From NCBI RefSeq assembly GCF_002095485.1, contig NZ_MLFS01000034.1, positions 1 through 50,734 of the forward strand: DNA of 50,734 nt. Reading direction: 5' to 3'. Position 1 is the first letter of the stretch, and every line of letters begins with the position of its first letter. A program made the position numbers and the translations under genes. Of the stretch, positions 36,004-45,875 are shown piece after piece. The stretch is from Pantoea wallisii (GTDB taxonomy: Bacteria > Pseudomonadota > Gammaproteobacteria > Enterobacterales > Enterobacteriaceae). The notes under the pieces are model-generated. The model worked only from the letters and a program-made list of their open reading frames with translations. It was not told the DNA's origin and ran no database searches.

Positions 36004-37395
36004 ATGCCTGGTAATACTCACAAAAGCAGAACCTCAAACAAGGCCATGACCCTGTTTGTCTGCTTTCTGGCCGCGCTGGCTGGCCTGCTGTTTGGTCTGG
36101 ATATCGGCGTGATCGCCGGTGCTTTACCGTTCATCGCAAAAGATTTCAACGTCACCGCGCATCAGCAGGAGTGGATCGTCAGCTCCATGATGTTTGGTGC
36201 CGCAGTCGGCGCGATTGGTAGTGGCTGGATGTCTTCGCATCTGGGCCGTAAAAAGAGCCTGATGGCCGGTGCCATTCTGTTTGTGATCGGTTCGCTGTGG
36301 TCTGCCATGGCGCCAAACCCGGAGATGCTGATTGCTGCTCGCGTGGTTCTGGGTCTGGCCGTGGGTGTCGCCTCGTACACTGCGCCGCTGTATCTCTCTG
36401 AAATCGCACCAGAGAAGATTCGCGGCAGTATGATCTCCCTTTATCAGCTGATGATCACCATCGGTATTCTGGGTGCGTACCTCTCCGATACCGCGTTCAG
36501 CGCCTCCGGCGACTGGCGCTGGATGCTGGGTATCATCACTATTCCGGCCATCCTGCTGCTGGTGGGCGTATTTTTCCTGCCAAACAGCCCGCGCTGGCTG
36601 GCAGCAAAAGGTGACTTCCGCAGCGCGCAGCGCGTGCTGGATCGCCTGCGCGACACCAGCGAGCAGGCGAAACGCGAGCTGGATGAGATTCGCGAAAGCC
36701 TGAAGATCAAGCAGTCGGGCTGGCAGCTGTTCCAGAGCAGCAGCCACTTCCGTCGCGCGGTATTCCTTGGCGTGCTGCTGCAGGTGATGCAGCAGTTCAC
36801 CGGGATGAACGTCATCATGTACTACGCGCCGAAAATCTTTGAGATTGCGGGCTTCGCTAACACCACCCAGCAGATGTGGGGCACGGTGATTGTGGGCCTG
36901 GTCAACGTACTGGCAACCTTTATCGCCATCGGCCTGGTGGATCGCTGGGGCCGTAAACCGACGCTGGTGCTGGGCTTTATCGTGATGGCCGCAGGCATGG
37001 GTATCCTTGGTACCATGCTGCATCTCGGCATCCATTCTGCCTCTGCGCAGTACTTTGCCATTGCCATGCTGCTGATGTTCATCATCGGTTTTGCGATGTC
37101 AGCCGGTCCGCTGATCTGGGTTCTGTGCTCCGAAATTCAGCCGCTGAAAGGCCGCGATTTTGGTATCACTGTCTCTACCGCCACCAACTGGATTGCTAAC
37201 ATGATCGTCGGTGCCACCTTCCTGACCATGCTGAACACCCTGGGCAATGCGCCTACCTTCTGGGTATATGCAGGCCTGAACGTGTTCTTCATCCTGCTGA
37301 CGGTAGCCCTGATTCCTGAGACGAAAAACGTCTCACTGGAGCACATTGAGCGTAACCTGATGTCGGGCAAAAAACTGCGCGATATCGGTCAGTAA
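36004..37395 (+). CDS. galP: Galactose:proton symporter
   Basis: Inner-membrane MFS sugar importer for galactose and glucose. 463 residues (E. coli 464) with twelve hydrophobic helices and sugar-porter motifs: GRKKS after helix 2, the [15 protein letters not shown] stretch, [11 protein letters not shown] at the end of helix 6, the [14 protein letters not shown] substrate segment in helix 7, and [12 protein letters not shown] at the C-terminus. CGGAGG stands 6 nt before the ATG. Alone between a GalR/CRP-controlled promoter and a strong terminator; same location as in E. coli (metK-galP-sprT). Confidence 0.96.
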   Translation: MPGNTHKSRTSNKAMTLFVCFLAALAGLLFGLDIGVIAGALPFIAKDFNVTAHQQEWIVSSMMFGAAVGAIGSGWMSSHLGRKKSLMAGAILFVIGSLWSAMAPNPEMLIAARVVLGLAVGVASYTAPLYLSEIAPEKIRGSMISLYQLMITIGILGAYLSDTAFSASGDWRWMLGIITIPAILLLVGVFFLPNSPRWLAAKGDFRSAQRVLDRLRDTSEQAKRELDEIRESLKIKQSGWQLFQSSSHFRRAVFLGVLLQVMQQFTGMNVIMYYAPKIFEIAGFANTTQQMWGTVIVGLVNVLATFIAIGLVDRWGRKPTLVLGFIVMAAGMGILGTMLHLGIHSASAQYFAIAMLLMFIIGFAMSAGPLIWVLCSEIQPLKGRDFGITVSTATNWIANMIVGATFLTMLNTLGNAPTFWVYAGLNVFFILLTVALIPETKNVSLEHIERNLMSGKKLRDIGQ

Positions 37396-37413
37396 TCCGC
37401 TGATTAACCTGAG

Positions 37414-37439
37414 AAGCTGCCTGCGGGCAGCTTTTTTTT
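37414..37439 (+). terminator. Rho-independent terminator after galP
   Basis: AAGCTGCC-tgcg-GGCAGCTT with eight T, about 19 nt beyond the galP stop. Confidence 0.95.
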
Positions 37440-37513
37440 GCCCGCCGCCCCCCTGGTCTTCCCGCTTACGGGCGCGGTTGATTCGCTGCACACAACGCCT
37501 TATTCTTCCCGGC

Positions 37514-38026
37514 ATGAAAACACCCCGCCTTCCCATCGCCCTGCAACAAGCCGTTATGCGCTCGCTGCGCCATTTTTTGCAGCTGGCTAACCAGCGGCTG
37601 GAGCGCAGCTATCCTGAACCCAGCCTGGTCTATCAGCAGCGCGGAACCGCTGCCGGTACGGCGTGGCTGGAGCAGTGGGAGATTCGCCTGAATCCGGTGC
37701 TGCTGCAGGAGAATCAGCAGGCGTTTATCGATGAAGTCGTGCCGCATGAGCTGGCGCACCTGCTGGTGTGGAAGACTTTCGGCCGCGTTGCGCCGCACGG
37801 CAAAGAGTGGAAATGGATGATGGAGAGCGTGCTGGGCGTGCCCGCGCGACGCACGCACCAGTTTGCCATTACCTCTGTACGTGCTAACACGTTCCCTTAT
37901 CGCTGCCGCTGCCAGCAGCATCAGCTCACTGTGCGCCGCCATAACCGCGTAGTGCGCGGCGAAAGCGAGTATCGCTGCGTCCACTGCGGTACGCTGCTGC
38001 AGCCGGGTGAATTTCCAGCCGAATAG
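37514..38026 (+). CDS. sprT: SprT-family zinc protein
   Basis: 170 residues from [16 protein letters not shown], which matches E. coli SprT; an ATG 36 nt upstream falls in the galP terminator region and was rejected. A zincin-like active-site motif [11 protein letters not shown] lies at about 74-84 and a C-terminal zinc-binding set is formed by YRCRCQQH and YRCVHCG. The biochemical role of bacterial SprT is not well defined; relatives in eukaryotes (Spartan) are DNA-protein crosslink proteases. Followed by endA after 71 bp. Confidence 0.92.
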   Translation: MKTPRLPIALQQAVMRSLRHFLQLANQRLERSYPEPSLVYQQRGTAAGTAWLEQWEIRLNPVLLQENQQAFIDEVVPHELAHLLVWKTFGRVAPHGKEWKWMMESVLGVPARRTHQFAITSVRANTFPYRCRCQQHQLTVRRHNRVVRGESEYRCVHCGTLLQPGEFPAE

Positions 38027-38097
38027 TCCGTTAATCCCATTTCCCGCCCCGCCCCATTCTGGTACCCTGCCGCCCTTTTTCGTACCGGGTTTGGAAT

Positions 38098-38805
38098 ATG
38101 TCTCGCAAAACGCTGTTATTACTCTCACTGCTTGTCGCCCCTTTAAGCGCCTTTAGCCTCAGCACCCCGGCTTATCACCAGAACAATTTTCAGCAGGCCA
38201 AAGTAGTGGCCGCGAAGATCAATGCCGACGCCCCGGGGGATTTTTACTGTGGCTGCAAAATCAGCTGGCACGGTAAAAAAGGGGTACCGGATCTCAGCAG
38301 CTGCGGTTACAGCGTGCGTAAGAACGCCAACCGCGCTGAGCGCATCGAGTGGGAGCACGTGGTGCCGGCGTGGGAGTTTGGCCATCAGCGCCAGTGCTGG
38401 CAGAGCGGCGGACGCAAAAACTGCAGTAAAGATGCTGACTATCGCCGTATCGAGAGCGATCTGCATAACCTGCAGCCGGCCGTCGGGGAAGTCAACGGCG
38501 ACCGCAACAACTTTCAGTACAGCCAGTGGAACGGCAGCGAGCAGCAGTATGGCCAGTGCAGTATGAAGATCGATTTCAAACAGAAGCTGGCAGAGCCGCC
38601 CGCACGCGCACGCGGGGCGATCGCCCGCACCTACTTCTATATGCGCGATCGCTACAATCTGCGCCTGTCACGTCAGCAAACGCAGCTCTTTACCGCCTGG
38701 AATAAACTCTATCCGGTTACGCCATGGGAGTGTGAGCGCGATAATCGCATCGCTCAGGTACAGGGAAATCACAATTCATATGTTCAGCAGGCTTGCCAGC
38801 GCTAA
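38098..38805 (+). CDS. endA: Periplasmic DNA-specific endonuclease I
   Basis: Cleaves double-stranded DNA in the periplasm. 235 residues, as in E. coli, with an N-terminal signal peptide ([19 protein letters not shown]). The nuclease core reads [40 protein letters not shown]. Several cysteines ([27 protein letters not shown]) are likely disulfide-forming. Position between sprT and rsmE is conserved. Confidence 0.96.
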   Translation: MSRKTLLLLSLLVAPLSAFSLSTPAYHQNNFQQAKVVAAKINADAPGDFYCGCKISWHGKKGVPDLSSCGYSVRKNANRAERIEWEHVVPAWEFGHQRQCWQSGGRKNCSKDADYRRIESDLHNLQPAVGEVNGDRNNFQYSQWNGSEQQYGQCSMKIDFKQKLAEPPARARGAIARTYFYMRDRYNLRLSRQQTQLFTAWNKLYPVTPWECERDNRIAQVQGNHNSYVQQACQR

Positions 38806-38837
38806 AAGCGCTACCCTAAACTAGCTTTTTCGATTGG

Positions 38838-38857
38838 GCCGCATCAGGCGATGCGGC
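38838..38857. other. Hairpin between endA and rsmE
   Basis: GCCGCATC-aggc-GATGCGGC, a perfect 8-bp stem, 20 nt before the rsmE start and 32 nt after endA. It has no T-run; it may be a REP-like end-stabilising structure for endA mRNA. Confidence 0.45.
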
Positions 38858-38877
38858 ATAACGCTGGCAGGAACCGC

Positions 38878-39609
38878 ATGCGCATACCCCGCATTTATCA
38901 TCCCCACCCTCTCGCAGTTAACAGTGAAATTTTCCTTGAGGAAGATGCCGCTAATCATGTCGGACGCGTACTGCGCATGACCGCCGGGCAGCAGGTTGAA
39001 CTGTTTGATGGCAGTAATCTGACTTTTAGTGCCGAAATCACCCAGGCCGATAAAAAGCGTGTAAAAGTAAAGATCCTTGCCAGCCAGTCTGACGATCGTG
39101 AATCCCCGCTACACTTGCACCTCGGCCAGGTGATGTCGCGCGGTGAAAAAATGGAATTCACCATCCAGAAATCGATCGAACTCGGTGTGAATGTGATTAC
39201 GCCCTTGTTTTCTGAGCGTTGCGGCGTAAAGCTGGATGCCGAGCGACTGGCGAAGAAGATTCAGCAGTGGCAGAAAATTGCGATTGCCGCCTGTGAACAG
39301 TGCGGCCGCAACCGCGTGCCGGAAATCCGTGAAGCGATGACGCTGGAGGCCTGGTGCGCAGAGGCTGAAAACGGCCTGAAGCTGAATTTACACCCGCGCG
39401 CCAGCCAGAGCACCAATACGCTGCCGCAGCCGGTGAAGCGCGTCAGGCTGCTGATTGGTCCGGAGGGCGGTCTCTCTGCTGATGAGATTGCGATGACGGC
39501 GCAGCAGGGCTTTACCGATATTTTACTGGGGCCGCGCGTATTGCGTACCGAAACGACGGCGCTCACGGCGATCACGGCACTTCAGGTGAGGTTTGGCGAC
39601 CTCGGTTAA
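38878..39609 (+). CDS. rsmE: 16S rRNA m3U1498 methyltransferase
   Basis: SAM-dependent SPOUT-fold enzyme that methylates U1498 of 16S rRNA. 243 residues from [12 protein letters not shown], as in E. coli; an upstream ATG (27 nt) is not conserved, and AGGA precedes the chosen start. Knot-forming motifs are [16 protein letters not shown] near 195-210 and [18 protein letters not shown] near 220-237. The N-terminal PUA-like part holds [10 protein letters not shown]. Confidence 0.96.
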   Translation: MRIPRIYHPHPLAVNSEIFLEEDAANHVGRVLRMTAGQQVELFDGSNLTFSAEITQADKKRVKVKILASQSDDRESPLHLHLGQVMSRGEKMEFTIQKSIELGVNVITPLFSERCGVKLDAERLAKKIQQWQKIAIAACEQCGRNRVPEIREAMTLEAWCAEAENGLKLNLHPRASQSTNTLPQPVKRVRLLIGPEGGLSADEIAMTAQQGFTDILLGPRVLRTETTALTAITALQVRFGDLG

Positions 39610-39702
39610 GGGATAATTTCCCCCGAATACACACAGATAACTGACCAGCACAACGCTTTCGCACGGAACGGGGTCGCTGAATTCCCCTTTGAGGAGAGAA
39701 TA

Positions 39703-40647
39703 ATGATTAAGCTTGGCATCGTTATGGACCCAATTTCGTCCATCAACATTAAAAAAGACAGCAGCTTCGCCATGCTGCTGGAAGCACAGCGCCGCGGGTA
39801 TGAAATTCACTACATGGAGATGGGCGATCTCTCCCTGCGCGGCGGCGTAACCTATGCACGCACCCGCCTGCTGAGCGTCGAGCAGAACTACGAGCAGTGG
39901 TACACCTTCGGTAGCGAGCAGACCATCCCGCTGGCCGATCTCAACGTGGTATTAATGCGTAAAGATCCGCCGTTTGATACAGAATTTATCTATGCTACTT
40001 ATCTGCTGGAGCGCGCCGAAGAGCAAGGCACGCTGATCGTTAACAAGCCGCAGAGCCTGCGTGACTGTAACGAGAAGCTCTACACCGCGTGGTTCGCCGA
40101 TCTCACGCCGGATACGCTGGTAACGCGCAATAAAGAGCAGCTGCGCGCTTTCTGGCAGGAGCACGGCGATGTGATCCTCAAGCCGCTGGATGGCATGGGC
40201 GGCGCATCCATCTTCCGCGTGAAGCAGGATGATGCCAACTTTGGCGTGATTACTGAAACCCTGACCAACCACGGCCAGTTCTTCTGCATGGCGCAGAACT
40301 ATCTGCCGGCGATTAAAGAGGGTGATAAGCGCGTGCTGGTGGTGGACGGTGAGCCGGTGCCTTACTGCCTGGCGCGTATTCCGCAGGGTGGCGAAACCCG
40401 CGGTAATCTCGCTGCCGGTGGCCGGGGTGAAGCGCGTCCGCTGAGCGACAGTGACTGGGAGATTGCCCGTCGTGTTGGCCCAACGCTGAAAGCGAAAGGG
40501 CTGATTTTTGTCGGCCTGGATATCATCGGTGATAAACTTACTGAAGTTAACGTCACCAGCCCAACCTGTATCCGTGAAATCGAAGCAGCATTCCCGGTAT
40601 CCATTACCGGTATGCTGATGGATGCGATTGAAAAACGTCTGGGCTGA
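39703..40647 (+). CDS. gshB: Glutathione synthetase
   Basis: ATP-grasp enzyme joining gamma-glutamylcysteine and glycine, the last step of glutathione synthesis. 314 residues (E. coli 316). Visible: [16 protein letters not shown] (P-loop-like grasp region, about 158-173), [32 protein letters not shown] (about 208-240) and [20 protein letters not shown] ligand segment (here [16 protein letters not shown]) near 286. GAGGAGAG before the start is strong. A terminator follows. Confidence 0.98.
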   Translation: MIKLGIVMDPISSINIKKDSSFAMLLEAQRRGYEIHYMEMGDLSLRGGVTYARTRLLSVEQNYEQWYTFGSEQTIPLADLNVVLMRKDPPFDTEFIYATYLLERAEEQGTLIVNKPQSLRDCNEKLYTAWFADLTPDTLVTRNKEQLRAFWQEHGDVILKPLDGMGGASIFRVKQDDANFGVITETLTNHGQFFCMAQNYLPAIKEGDKRVLVVDGEPVPYCLARIPQGGETRGNLAAGGRGEARPLSDSDWEIARRVGPTLKAKGLIFVGLDIIGDKLTEVNVTSPTCIREIEAAFPVSITGMLMDAIEKRLG

Positions 40648-40686
40648 GGATGCCGCAGGAGTGCGAACTCCATGAATCACCCAAAA

Positions 40687-40718
40687 CCGGCGCTGAAGCA
40701 TCAGCGCCGGCTATTTTT
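40687..40718 (+). terminator. Intrinsic terminator between gshB and yqgE
   Basis: CCGGCGCTGA-agca-TCAGCGCCGG, a perfect 10-bp stem, followed by CTATTTTT. It lies 40 nt beyond the gshB stop and only 16 nt before the yqgE start, so it should separate or attenuate the two genes. Confidence 0.8.
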
Positions 40719-40733
40719 GGTAAACGAGTGATA

Positions 40734-41297
40734 ATGAATTTACAGCACCATTTTTTGATTGCGATGCCGTCACTGCAGGACCCGTTATTCAAACGCTCCG
40801 TGGTTTATATCTGCGAGCATAATGAAGAGGGTGCCATGGGGTTGATCGTGAATAAGCCGATGGAAAACCTGACGGTTGAAGGCATCCTGAAAAAGCTAAA
40901 AATCACTGCAACAGACCGCGATCCGGCGATCAAACTGGATAAACCGGTGTTCGCTGGCGGCCCGCTGGCGGAGGATCGTGGTTTTATATTGCACTCTGCG
41001 CAGCGCATCTACTCCTCCAGCATTCGTATTTCAGACAATACGGTGATTACGACCTCACGTGATGTGCTGGAAGCCATTGGTACGGCGGAGCAGCCCGATA
41101 ACGTGCTGGTGGCGCTGGGTTACTGCGCGTGGGAGAAAGACCAGCTGGAGAGTGAGCTGCTGGAGAACGCCTGGCTCACTACGCCGGCCAACAGCAATAT
41201 TCTGTTCCAGACGCCGATTGCCGAACGCTGGCGTGAAGCTGCGCGCAGCATGGGCGTGGATATTCATAATATGACCAGCGATGCAGGGCACGCCTGA
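40734..41297 (+). CDS. yqgE: UPF0301 (DUF179) family protein YqgE
   Basis: 187 residues from [17 protein letters not shown], the conserved beginning; the longer frame from 40650 would run through the terminator and was rejected. The family is of unknown molecular function, with a conserved core ([32 protein letters not shown]). It overlaps ruvX by one base (TGATG), showing translational coupling, as in E. coli. Confidence 0.92.
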   Translation: MNLQHHFLIAMPSLQDPLFKRSVVYICEHNEEGAMGLIVNKPMENLTVEGILKKLKITATDRDPAIKLDKPVFAGGPLAEDRGFILHSAQRIYSSSIRISDNTVITTSRDVLEAIGTAEQPDNVLVALGYCAWEKDQLESELLENAWLTTPANSNILFQTPIAERWREAARSMGVDIHNMTSDAGHA

Positions 41298-41713
41298 TGG
41301 CCAGTGAAACCTTACTGGGCTTCGATTTCGGCACGAAAAGCATCGGTGTCGCGATCGGCCAGCAGCTGACTGGTACAGCGCGACCGCTGACAGCGTTAAA
41401 AGCGCAGGATGGCACGCCAGACTGGAATCTGATTGAGAAGCTGCTGAAAGAGTGGCAGCCGGATTACGTGGTGGTCGGTTTGCCGTTGAATATGGACGGT
41501 ACCGAACAGCCGCTTACCGCCCGGGCGCGCAGGTTCGCTAATCGCCTGAATGGACGTTTTGGCGTGCGCGTTGAGTTGCAGGATGAGCGTCTGAGCACCG
41601 TCGAAGCGCGCGCCGATCTGTTTGAGCGCGGCGGTTTCCGTGCCCTGCAGAAAGGCCAGGTGGATTCACAGTCCGCCGTGATTATTCTGCAGGATTGGTT
41701 CGAGACGCATTGA
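41297..41713 (+). CDS. ruvX: RuvX/YqgF: RNase H-like nuclease, 16S pre-rRNA processing
   Basis: 138 residues, the E. coli YqgF length. RNase H-like fold: first Asp in [16 protein letters not shown] (residues 6-21), [14 protein letters not shown] near 60, [12 protein letters not shown] near 94-105, and the last acidic residue in [13 protein letters not shown] near 122-134. The family has been described both as a putative Holliday-junction resolvase and as an essential factor in 16S rRNA 5'-end maturation. Coupled to yqgE; convergent with yggR. Confidence 0.95.
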   Translation: MASETLLGFDFGTKSIGVAIGQQLTGTARPLTALKAQDGTPDWNLIEKLLKEWQPDYVVVGLPLNMDGTEQPLTARARRFANRLNGRFGVRVELQDERLSTVEARADLFERGGFRALQKGQVDSQSAVIILQDWFETH

Positions 41714-41764
41714 TCTCTGCGCCTGCCGCTACGGAACACATGATGCCGGGCGGCGGCTCAGGTG

Positions 41765-42757
41765 CTAAACCAGCCCTGCGCTCTGCCTGGCCTGTTCACT
41801 CTGGGCGAAGGTCTGCATCCCCGACTGCGCACCGGTTTGCAATACGCCGGGCAACTGGTGCATTTTGCCTTCGCGAATCAGGTTGGCAACCGCGGGCGTA
41901 GCGATAAGCACCTCAAATAGCCCGATTCTGCCGCCCGCTTTTGCTGTTACCAGCCGCTGTGCCAGCACCGCTTTCAGACTGCCCGCCAGCTGCGTCCGCA
42001 CCAGGTTTTTCTCCTCCGCCGGGAATACATCCACCAGCCGATCCACCGCCTGCGTGGCGCCCCGCGTATGCAGCGTTGCCAGCACCAGATGGCCGGTCTC
42101 CGCAGCGGTAAGCGCCAGACGAATTGTCTCGCTATCGCGCAACTCCCCCAAAAGAATCACATCGGGATCTTCGCGCAGTGCAGCTTTCAGCCCATGCTGA
42201 AACGAGGCGCTGTGCGCGCCCACTTCACGCTGCTGAATCAGCGATCGCTGACTGTGATGCACAAACTCAATCGGGTCCTCAAGCGTAATGATATGCCGCG
42301 CCTGCTGGCGGTTAAGGCTATCCACCAGTGCAGCGAGCGTAGTGGATTTACCGCTGCCGGTCGCGCCCGTGATTAAGATCAGCCCCTCTTCCAGGGTTAA
42401 CCACTGCTGCACTACCGCAGGCAACCGCAGGCTGGTGATGTCCGGCACCTGGCTGGCAATCACTCTTAGCGCCAGCGAAAGCCCGTGCCGCTGTTTAAAC
42501 AGATTGGCACGCAGCCGTACCCCGCCGTGAAGCGTAAGGGCAAAATCCACATGCCCTGCCCGCTCCAGGTCGGCCTGCTGCGCCGGATTCAGCCAGCGGG
42601 CCATCTCTGTCTGCAGCCAGTCGTCTGTCAGCTTCACCTGCTGCGGCACCGGCTCCAGCACGCCCTGCCGCCGCCAGTGCGGCAAATGTCCGCTGCACAG
42701 GTGCAGATCGGCAGCATTATGCTTTACACTAAGCGCCACAACTTCATCCAAATCCAT
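41765..42757 (-). CDS. yggR: PilT-like secretion ATPase YggR
   Basis: 330 residues, PilT branch of the GspE/PilB ATPases: Walker A GATGSGKST near 131-139, Asp box region HIITLEDPIEF, Walker B-like VILLGELRDSETI and the His box LVLATLHTRGA near 222-232. Canonical PilT drives pilus retraction; no pilus genes are in this window, so its partner is unknown. The AGGAG ribosome-binding site lies in the 16-bp gap shared with divergent yggS. Convergent with ruvX, with 51 bp between. Confidence 0.92.
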   Translation of the reverse strand: MDLDEVVALSVKHNAADLHLCSGHLPHWRRQGVLEPVPQQVKLTDDWLQTEMARWLNPAQQADLERAGHVDFALTLHGGVRLRANLFKQRHGLSLALRVIASQVPDITSLRLPAVVQQWLTLEEGLILITGATGSGKSTTLAALVDSLNRQQARHIITLEDPIEFVHHSQRSLIQQREVGAHSASFQHGLKAALREDPDVILLGELRDSETIRLALTAAETGHLVLATLHTRGATQAVDRLVDVFPAEEKNLVRTQLAGSLKAVLAQRLVTAKAGGRIGLFEVLIATPAVANLIREGKMHQLPGVLQTGAQSGMQTFAQSEQARQSAGLV

Positions 42758-42773
42758 TTAACTTCTCCTGACT

Positions 42774-43481
42774 ATGACTTCCATTGAGCACAACTTACAG
42801 CAAGTGCGCGAGCGTATCGCCGCTGCTGCTGCGCGTTGCGGCCGCGCGCCAGAAGAAATTACGCTGCTTGCAGTCAGTAAAACTAAACCTGCGAGCGCTA
42901 TCGCAGAAGCCATTGCTGCGGGGCAGCTCGCCTTCGGTGAAAATTACGTGCAGGAAGGGGTTGAAAAAGTCGCCGAACTGGCCGCACATCCTGATCTGCA
43001 ATGGCACTTTATCGGCCCGCTGCAATCCAATAAGAGCCGTCTGGTGGCGGAGAATTTTGCCTGGTGCCACACCGTTGATCGCCAACGTATCGCGCAGCGC
43101 CTGAACGATCAGCGCCCGGCCCATCTGCCACCGCTTAACGTGTTAATTCAGGTAAATATCAGTGACGAAAACAGCAAATCTGGCATCATGCTGGAGGCCG
43201 TTACGGAGCTGGCGCAGCAGATCAGTGCCCAGCCGCATTTGCGGCTGCGCGGCCTGATGGCCATACCGGCTCCGGAGCAGGCGTATGCGCGCCAGCTGGC
43301 GGTCTGCCAGCAGATGGCCGCTGCATTTCACGCCTTACAGCGGGATTTTCCCGACGTCGATACGCTCTCTCTGGGAATGAGCGACGACATGGATGCGGCC
43401 ATCGCCGCAGGCAGTACCATGGTGCGCATTGGCACCGCCGTATTTGGCGCGCGGGATTACGCGCGTCCTTCACAACAATAA
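42774..43481 (+). CDS. yggS: PLP-binding homeostasis protein YggS
   Basis: Single-domain alanine-racemase-fold protein that binds pyridoxal 5'-phosphate and buffers its level; it has no known catalytic activity. 235 residues. PLP-lysine in LLAVSKTKPA near residue 36; later motifs FGENYVQEGVEK, WHFIGPLQSNKSR and LSLGMSDDMDAAI are typical. The start matches E. coli YggS although no good Shine-Dalgarno sequence precedes it. First of a plus-strand group yggS-yggT-rdgB-hemW, with 12 bp to yggT. Confidence 0.95.
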   Translation: MTSIEHNLQQVRERIAAAAARCGRAPEEITLLAVSKTKPASAIAEAIAAGQLAFGENYVQEGVEKVAELAAHPDLQWHFIGPLQSNKSRLVAENFAWCHTVDRQRIAQRLNDQRPAHLPPLNVLIQVNISDENSKSGIMLEAVTELAQQISAQPHLRLRGLMAIPAPEQAYARQLAVCQQMAAAFHALQRDFPDVDTLSLGMSDDMDAAIAAGSTMVRIGTAVFGARDYARPSQQ

Positions 43482-43493
43482 TTGAGGAACCTC

Positions 43494-44048
43494 ATGTTAA
43501 CACTGACGTTTTTAGTCAAAACGCTGATTGACCTGTACGTAATGGTGCTGCTGTTACGCATCTGGATGCAGTGGTCGCGCTGTGACTTTTACAATCCGCT
43601 TTCGCAGTTCGTTGTGAAGATTACCCAGCCGATTATCAAACCACTGCGCCGCATTCTGCCTGCGATCGGGCCGATTGATACCGCTTCCCTGCTGCTGGCG
43701 TTTGTCCTTACCACGCTAAAGTACCCTATTCTGCTGCTGATTCAGGTCGGCGTGTTCTCGGTTGATCCCACCAACCTGCTGGTTGGGCTGTTGTCGCTGG
43801 TGAAATCGGCCGGCTATCTGGTGTTCTGGGTGATTATTATTCGCTCGCTGATGAGCTGGATCAGTCAGGGCCGCGGTCCGGTCGATCAGGTTCTTTATCA
43901 GCTGACTGAGCCGTTAATGTCTCCGATCCGCCGTATCCTGCCGGCAATGGGCGGCATCGATTTTTCTGCCATGATTGTGATTCTGGTGCTGTACGCGCTG
44001 AATTTCCTCGGCATGGACCTGTTCCCGGGTCTCTGGTATCTGCTGTAA
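43494..44048 (+). CDS. yggT: YggT-family inner-membrane protein
   Basis: 184 residues, very hydrophobic, with two related halves each containing a YggT repeat: LIDLYVMVLLLRIWMQW ... PIIKPLRRILPAIGPID, and VIIIRSLMSWISQGRG ... PLMSPIRRILPAMGGID. The start at 43494 (after GAGGAACCTC) is preferred over a GTG/ATG 12 nt upstream, as it agrees with E. coli. Function not established; E. coli YggT has been linked to osmotic-shock tolerance. Lies in the yggS-hemW cluster. Confidence 0.9.
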   Translation: MLTLTFLVKTLIDLYVMVLLLRIWMQWSRCDFYNPLSQFVVKITQPIIKPLRRILPAIGPIDTASLLLAFVLTTLKYPILLLIQVGVFSVDPTNLLVGLLSLVKSAGYLVFWVIIIRSLMSWISQGRGPVDQVLYQLTEPLMSPIRRILPAMGGIDFSAMIVILVLYALNFLGMDLFPGLWYLL

Positions 44049-44068
44049 TTCGTTAATCTGGAACTGTT

Positions 44069-44662
44069 ATGCAAAAAGTAGTGCTCGCCACCGGTAATCC
44101 CGGCAAGGTACGTGAACTGGCCGATCTGTTAGCGGCTTTCGGCCTCGATATCGTGGCGCAAACCGAGCTGGGCGTAGCGTCCGCCGAAGAGACCGGCCTG
44201 ACGTTTATTGAAAACGCTATCCTGAAAGCGCGTCACGCAGCGCAGATTACGGGCCTGCCGGCGATTGCTGATGACTCGGGTCTGGCGGTGGATGCGCTGG
44301 GCGGCGCACCGGGCATCTACTCGGCGCGCTACGCCGGCGTGGATGCCAGCGATCAGCAGAACCTCGATAAGCTGCTGCTGGCGCTGGAGAACGTGCCGGA
44401 CGGCAAGCGTCAGGCGCAGTTCCATTGTGTACTGGTCTACGTGCGCCATGCCGAAGATCCGGTGCCGCTGGTGTTCCACGGCAGCTGGGAGGGTGAGATT
44501 ACCCGCGCAGCGGCAGGCGCAGGCGGCTTTGGTTACGATCCCATATTCTATGTGCCCACGCTGGGCAAGACCGCGGCGGAGCTGAGTAAAGATGAAAAGC
44601 GCGCCGTTTCACATCGGGGAAAAGCATTGACGCTGCTGCTGGAAGCGATGCGCAATGCCTGA
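44069..44662 (+). CDS. rdgB: dITP/XTP pyrophosphatase
   Basis: House-cleaning nucleotide pyrophosphatase of the HAM1 family that removes dITP, dXTP and ITP. 197 residues, the E. coli length. Motifs: [13 protein letters not shown] at 5-17, [13 protein letters not shown] near 50, the catalytic [24 protein letters not shown] at about 68-91, [11 protein letters not shown] near 155 and the end motif SHRGKAL. Overlaps hemW by 8 bp, so the two are translationally coupled. Confidence 0.97.
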   Translation: MQKVVLATGNPGKVRELADLLAAFGLDIVAQTELGVASAEETGLTFIENAILKARHAAQITGLPAIADDSGLAVDALGGAPGIYSARYAGVDASDQQNLDKLLLALENVPDGKRQAQFHCVLVYVRHAEDPVPLVFHGSWEGEITRAAAGAGGFGYDPIFYVPTLGKTAAELSKDEKRAVSHRGKALTLLLEAMRNA

Positions 44663-45785
44663 GTTACCTCCGTTAAGCCTGTACATCCACATTCCATGGT
44701 GTGTACAGAAGTGCCCCTACTGTGATTTCAATTCACACGCGCTGAAAGGCGAGGTGCCGCACATTGAGTATGTGCAGCACCTGCTCAGCGATCTTGAACA
44801 GGATTTACCGCTTACGGCCGGCCGCGAAGTACGCACCATCTTTATCGGCGGCGGTACGCCAAGCCTGCTGAGCAGTAGTGCGATGCAGATGCTGATGGAT
44901 GGCGTACGTGCCCGTTTGCCGCTGGCCGCCGATGCAGAGATCACCATGGAGGCCAATCCGGGTACGGTTGAAGCGGACCGTTTCAGCGGCTACCAGCAGG
45001 CCGGCATTAACCGTATCTCGATCGGCGTGCAGAGTTTCAGCCCGCAAAAACTGACGCGGCTTGGTCGCATTCACGGGCCGGAAGAGGCCGTACGCGCGGC
45101 ACATCTGGCCGCCGGGCTTGGCCTGCGCAGTTTTAACCTCGATTTGATGCACGGCTTGCCTGATCAGTCGCTGGAGGAAGCGCTGGACGATTTACGCCAG
45201 GCAATTGCGCTGAATCCGCCGCATCTCTCGTGGTATCAGCTCACCATTGAGCCGAACACGCTGTTTGGCTCGCGTCCGCCCGCGCTGCCGGATGATGATG
45301 CGCTGTGGGATATCTTCGAGCAGGGGCATCAGCTGCTGACCGCTGCCGGTTATCAGCAGTATGAAACGTCGGCGTACGCGAAGCCTGGCTACCGCTGCGA
45401 GCATAACCTCAACTACTGGCGCTTCGGCGATTACCTCGGCATTGGCTGTGGCGCGCACGGTAAGCTGACGCAGCCCGATGGCCGCATCGTGCGCACGGTC
45501 AAAACCCGGCATCCGCGCGGGTTTATGAAGGGGAATTATCTGGATAAGCAGCATGACGTTGAGGCTGAGGATAAACCGTTTGAGTTCTTCATGAACCGCT
45601 TCCGTCTGCTGGAGGCCGCACCGCGCGCCGATTTCCGCCGCTATACCGGGCTGGATGAGGCGGTGATCCGGACGCAGATGGACCAGGCCATCGCCGCCGG
45701 CTACCTGACAGAGAGCGCCGAACACTGGCAGATTACAGAGAAAGGGAAACTGTTTCTGAACTCACTGCTTGAGCTGTTTATGTAA
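44655..45785 (+). CDS. hemW: HemW, radical SAM heme chaperone
   Basis: 376 residues. Related to coproporphyrinogen III oxidase HemN, but of the shorter HemW type, which binds heme and passes it to respiratory proteins. The 4Fe-4S motif CVQKCPYC (CxxxCxxC) is at 16-23, followed by [10 protein letters not shown] near 68-77, [10 protein letters not shown] and the GIGCGAHG stretch. A winged-helix C-terminus ends in NSLLELFM. Last gene of the yggS-yggT-rdgB-hemW group; a bidirectional terminator follows. Confidence 0.95.
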   Translation: MPELPPLSLYIHIPWCVQKCPYCDFNSHALKGEVPHIEYVQHLLSDLEQDLPLTAGREVRTIFIGGGTPSLLSSSAMQMLMDGVRARLPLAADAEITMEANPGTVEADRFSGYQQAGINRISIGVQSFSPQKLTRLGRIHGPEEAVRAAHLAAGLGLRSFNLDLMHGLPDQSLEEALDDLRQAIALNPPHLSWYQLTIEPNTLFGSRPPALPDDDALWDIFEQGHQLLTAAGYQQYETSAYAKPGYRCEHNLNYWRFGDYLGIGCGAHGKLTQPDGRIVRTVKTRHPRGFMKGNYLDKQHDVEAEDKPFEFFMNRFRLLEAAPRADFRRYTGLDEAVIRTQMDQAIAAGYLTESAEHWQITEKGKLFLNSLLELFM

Positions 45786-45833
45786 CGCTGCGATGTACAG
45801 CCCGGGCCGCCAGCGATAGCGGCCAGAAACAAC

Positions 45834-45858
45834 AAAGCCAGCCGCAATGGCTGGCTTT
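45834..45858. terminator. Bidirectional terminator between hemW and yggN
   Basis: AAAGCCAGCC-gcaat-GGCTGGCTTT, a perfect 10-bp stem with A and T ends on both strands, between convergent hemW and yggN. A second GC hairpin, GGCCGC-cagcgata-GCGGCC, lies just before it at 45805-45824. Confidence 0.85.
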
Positions 45859-45875
45859 GGCTGCGTTACAGGGCC

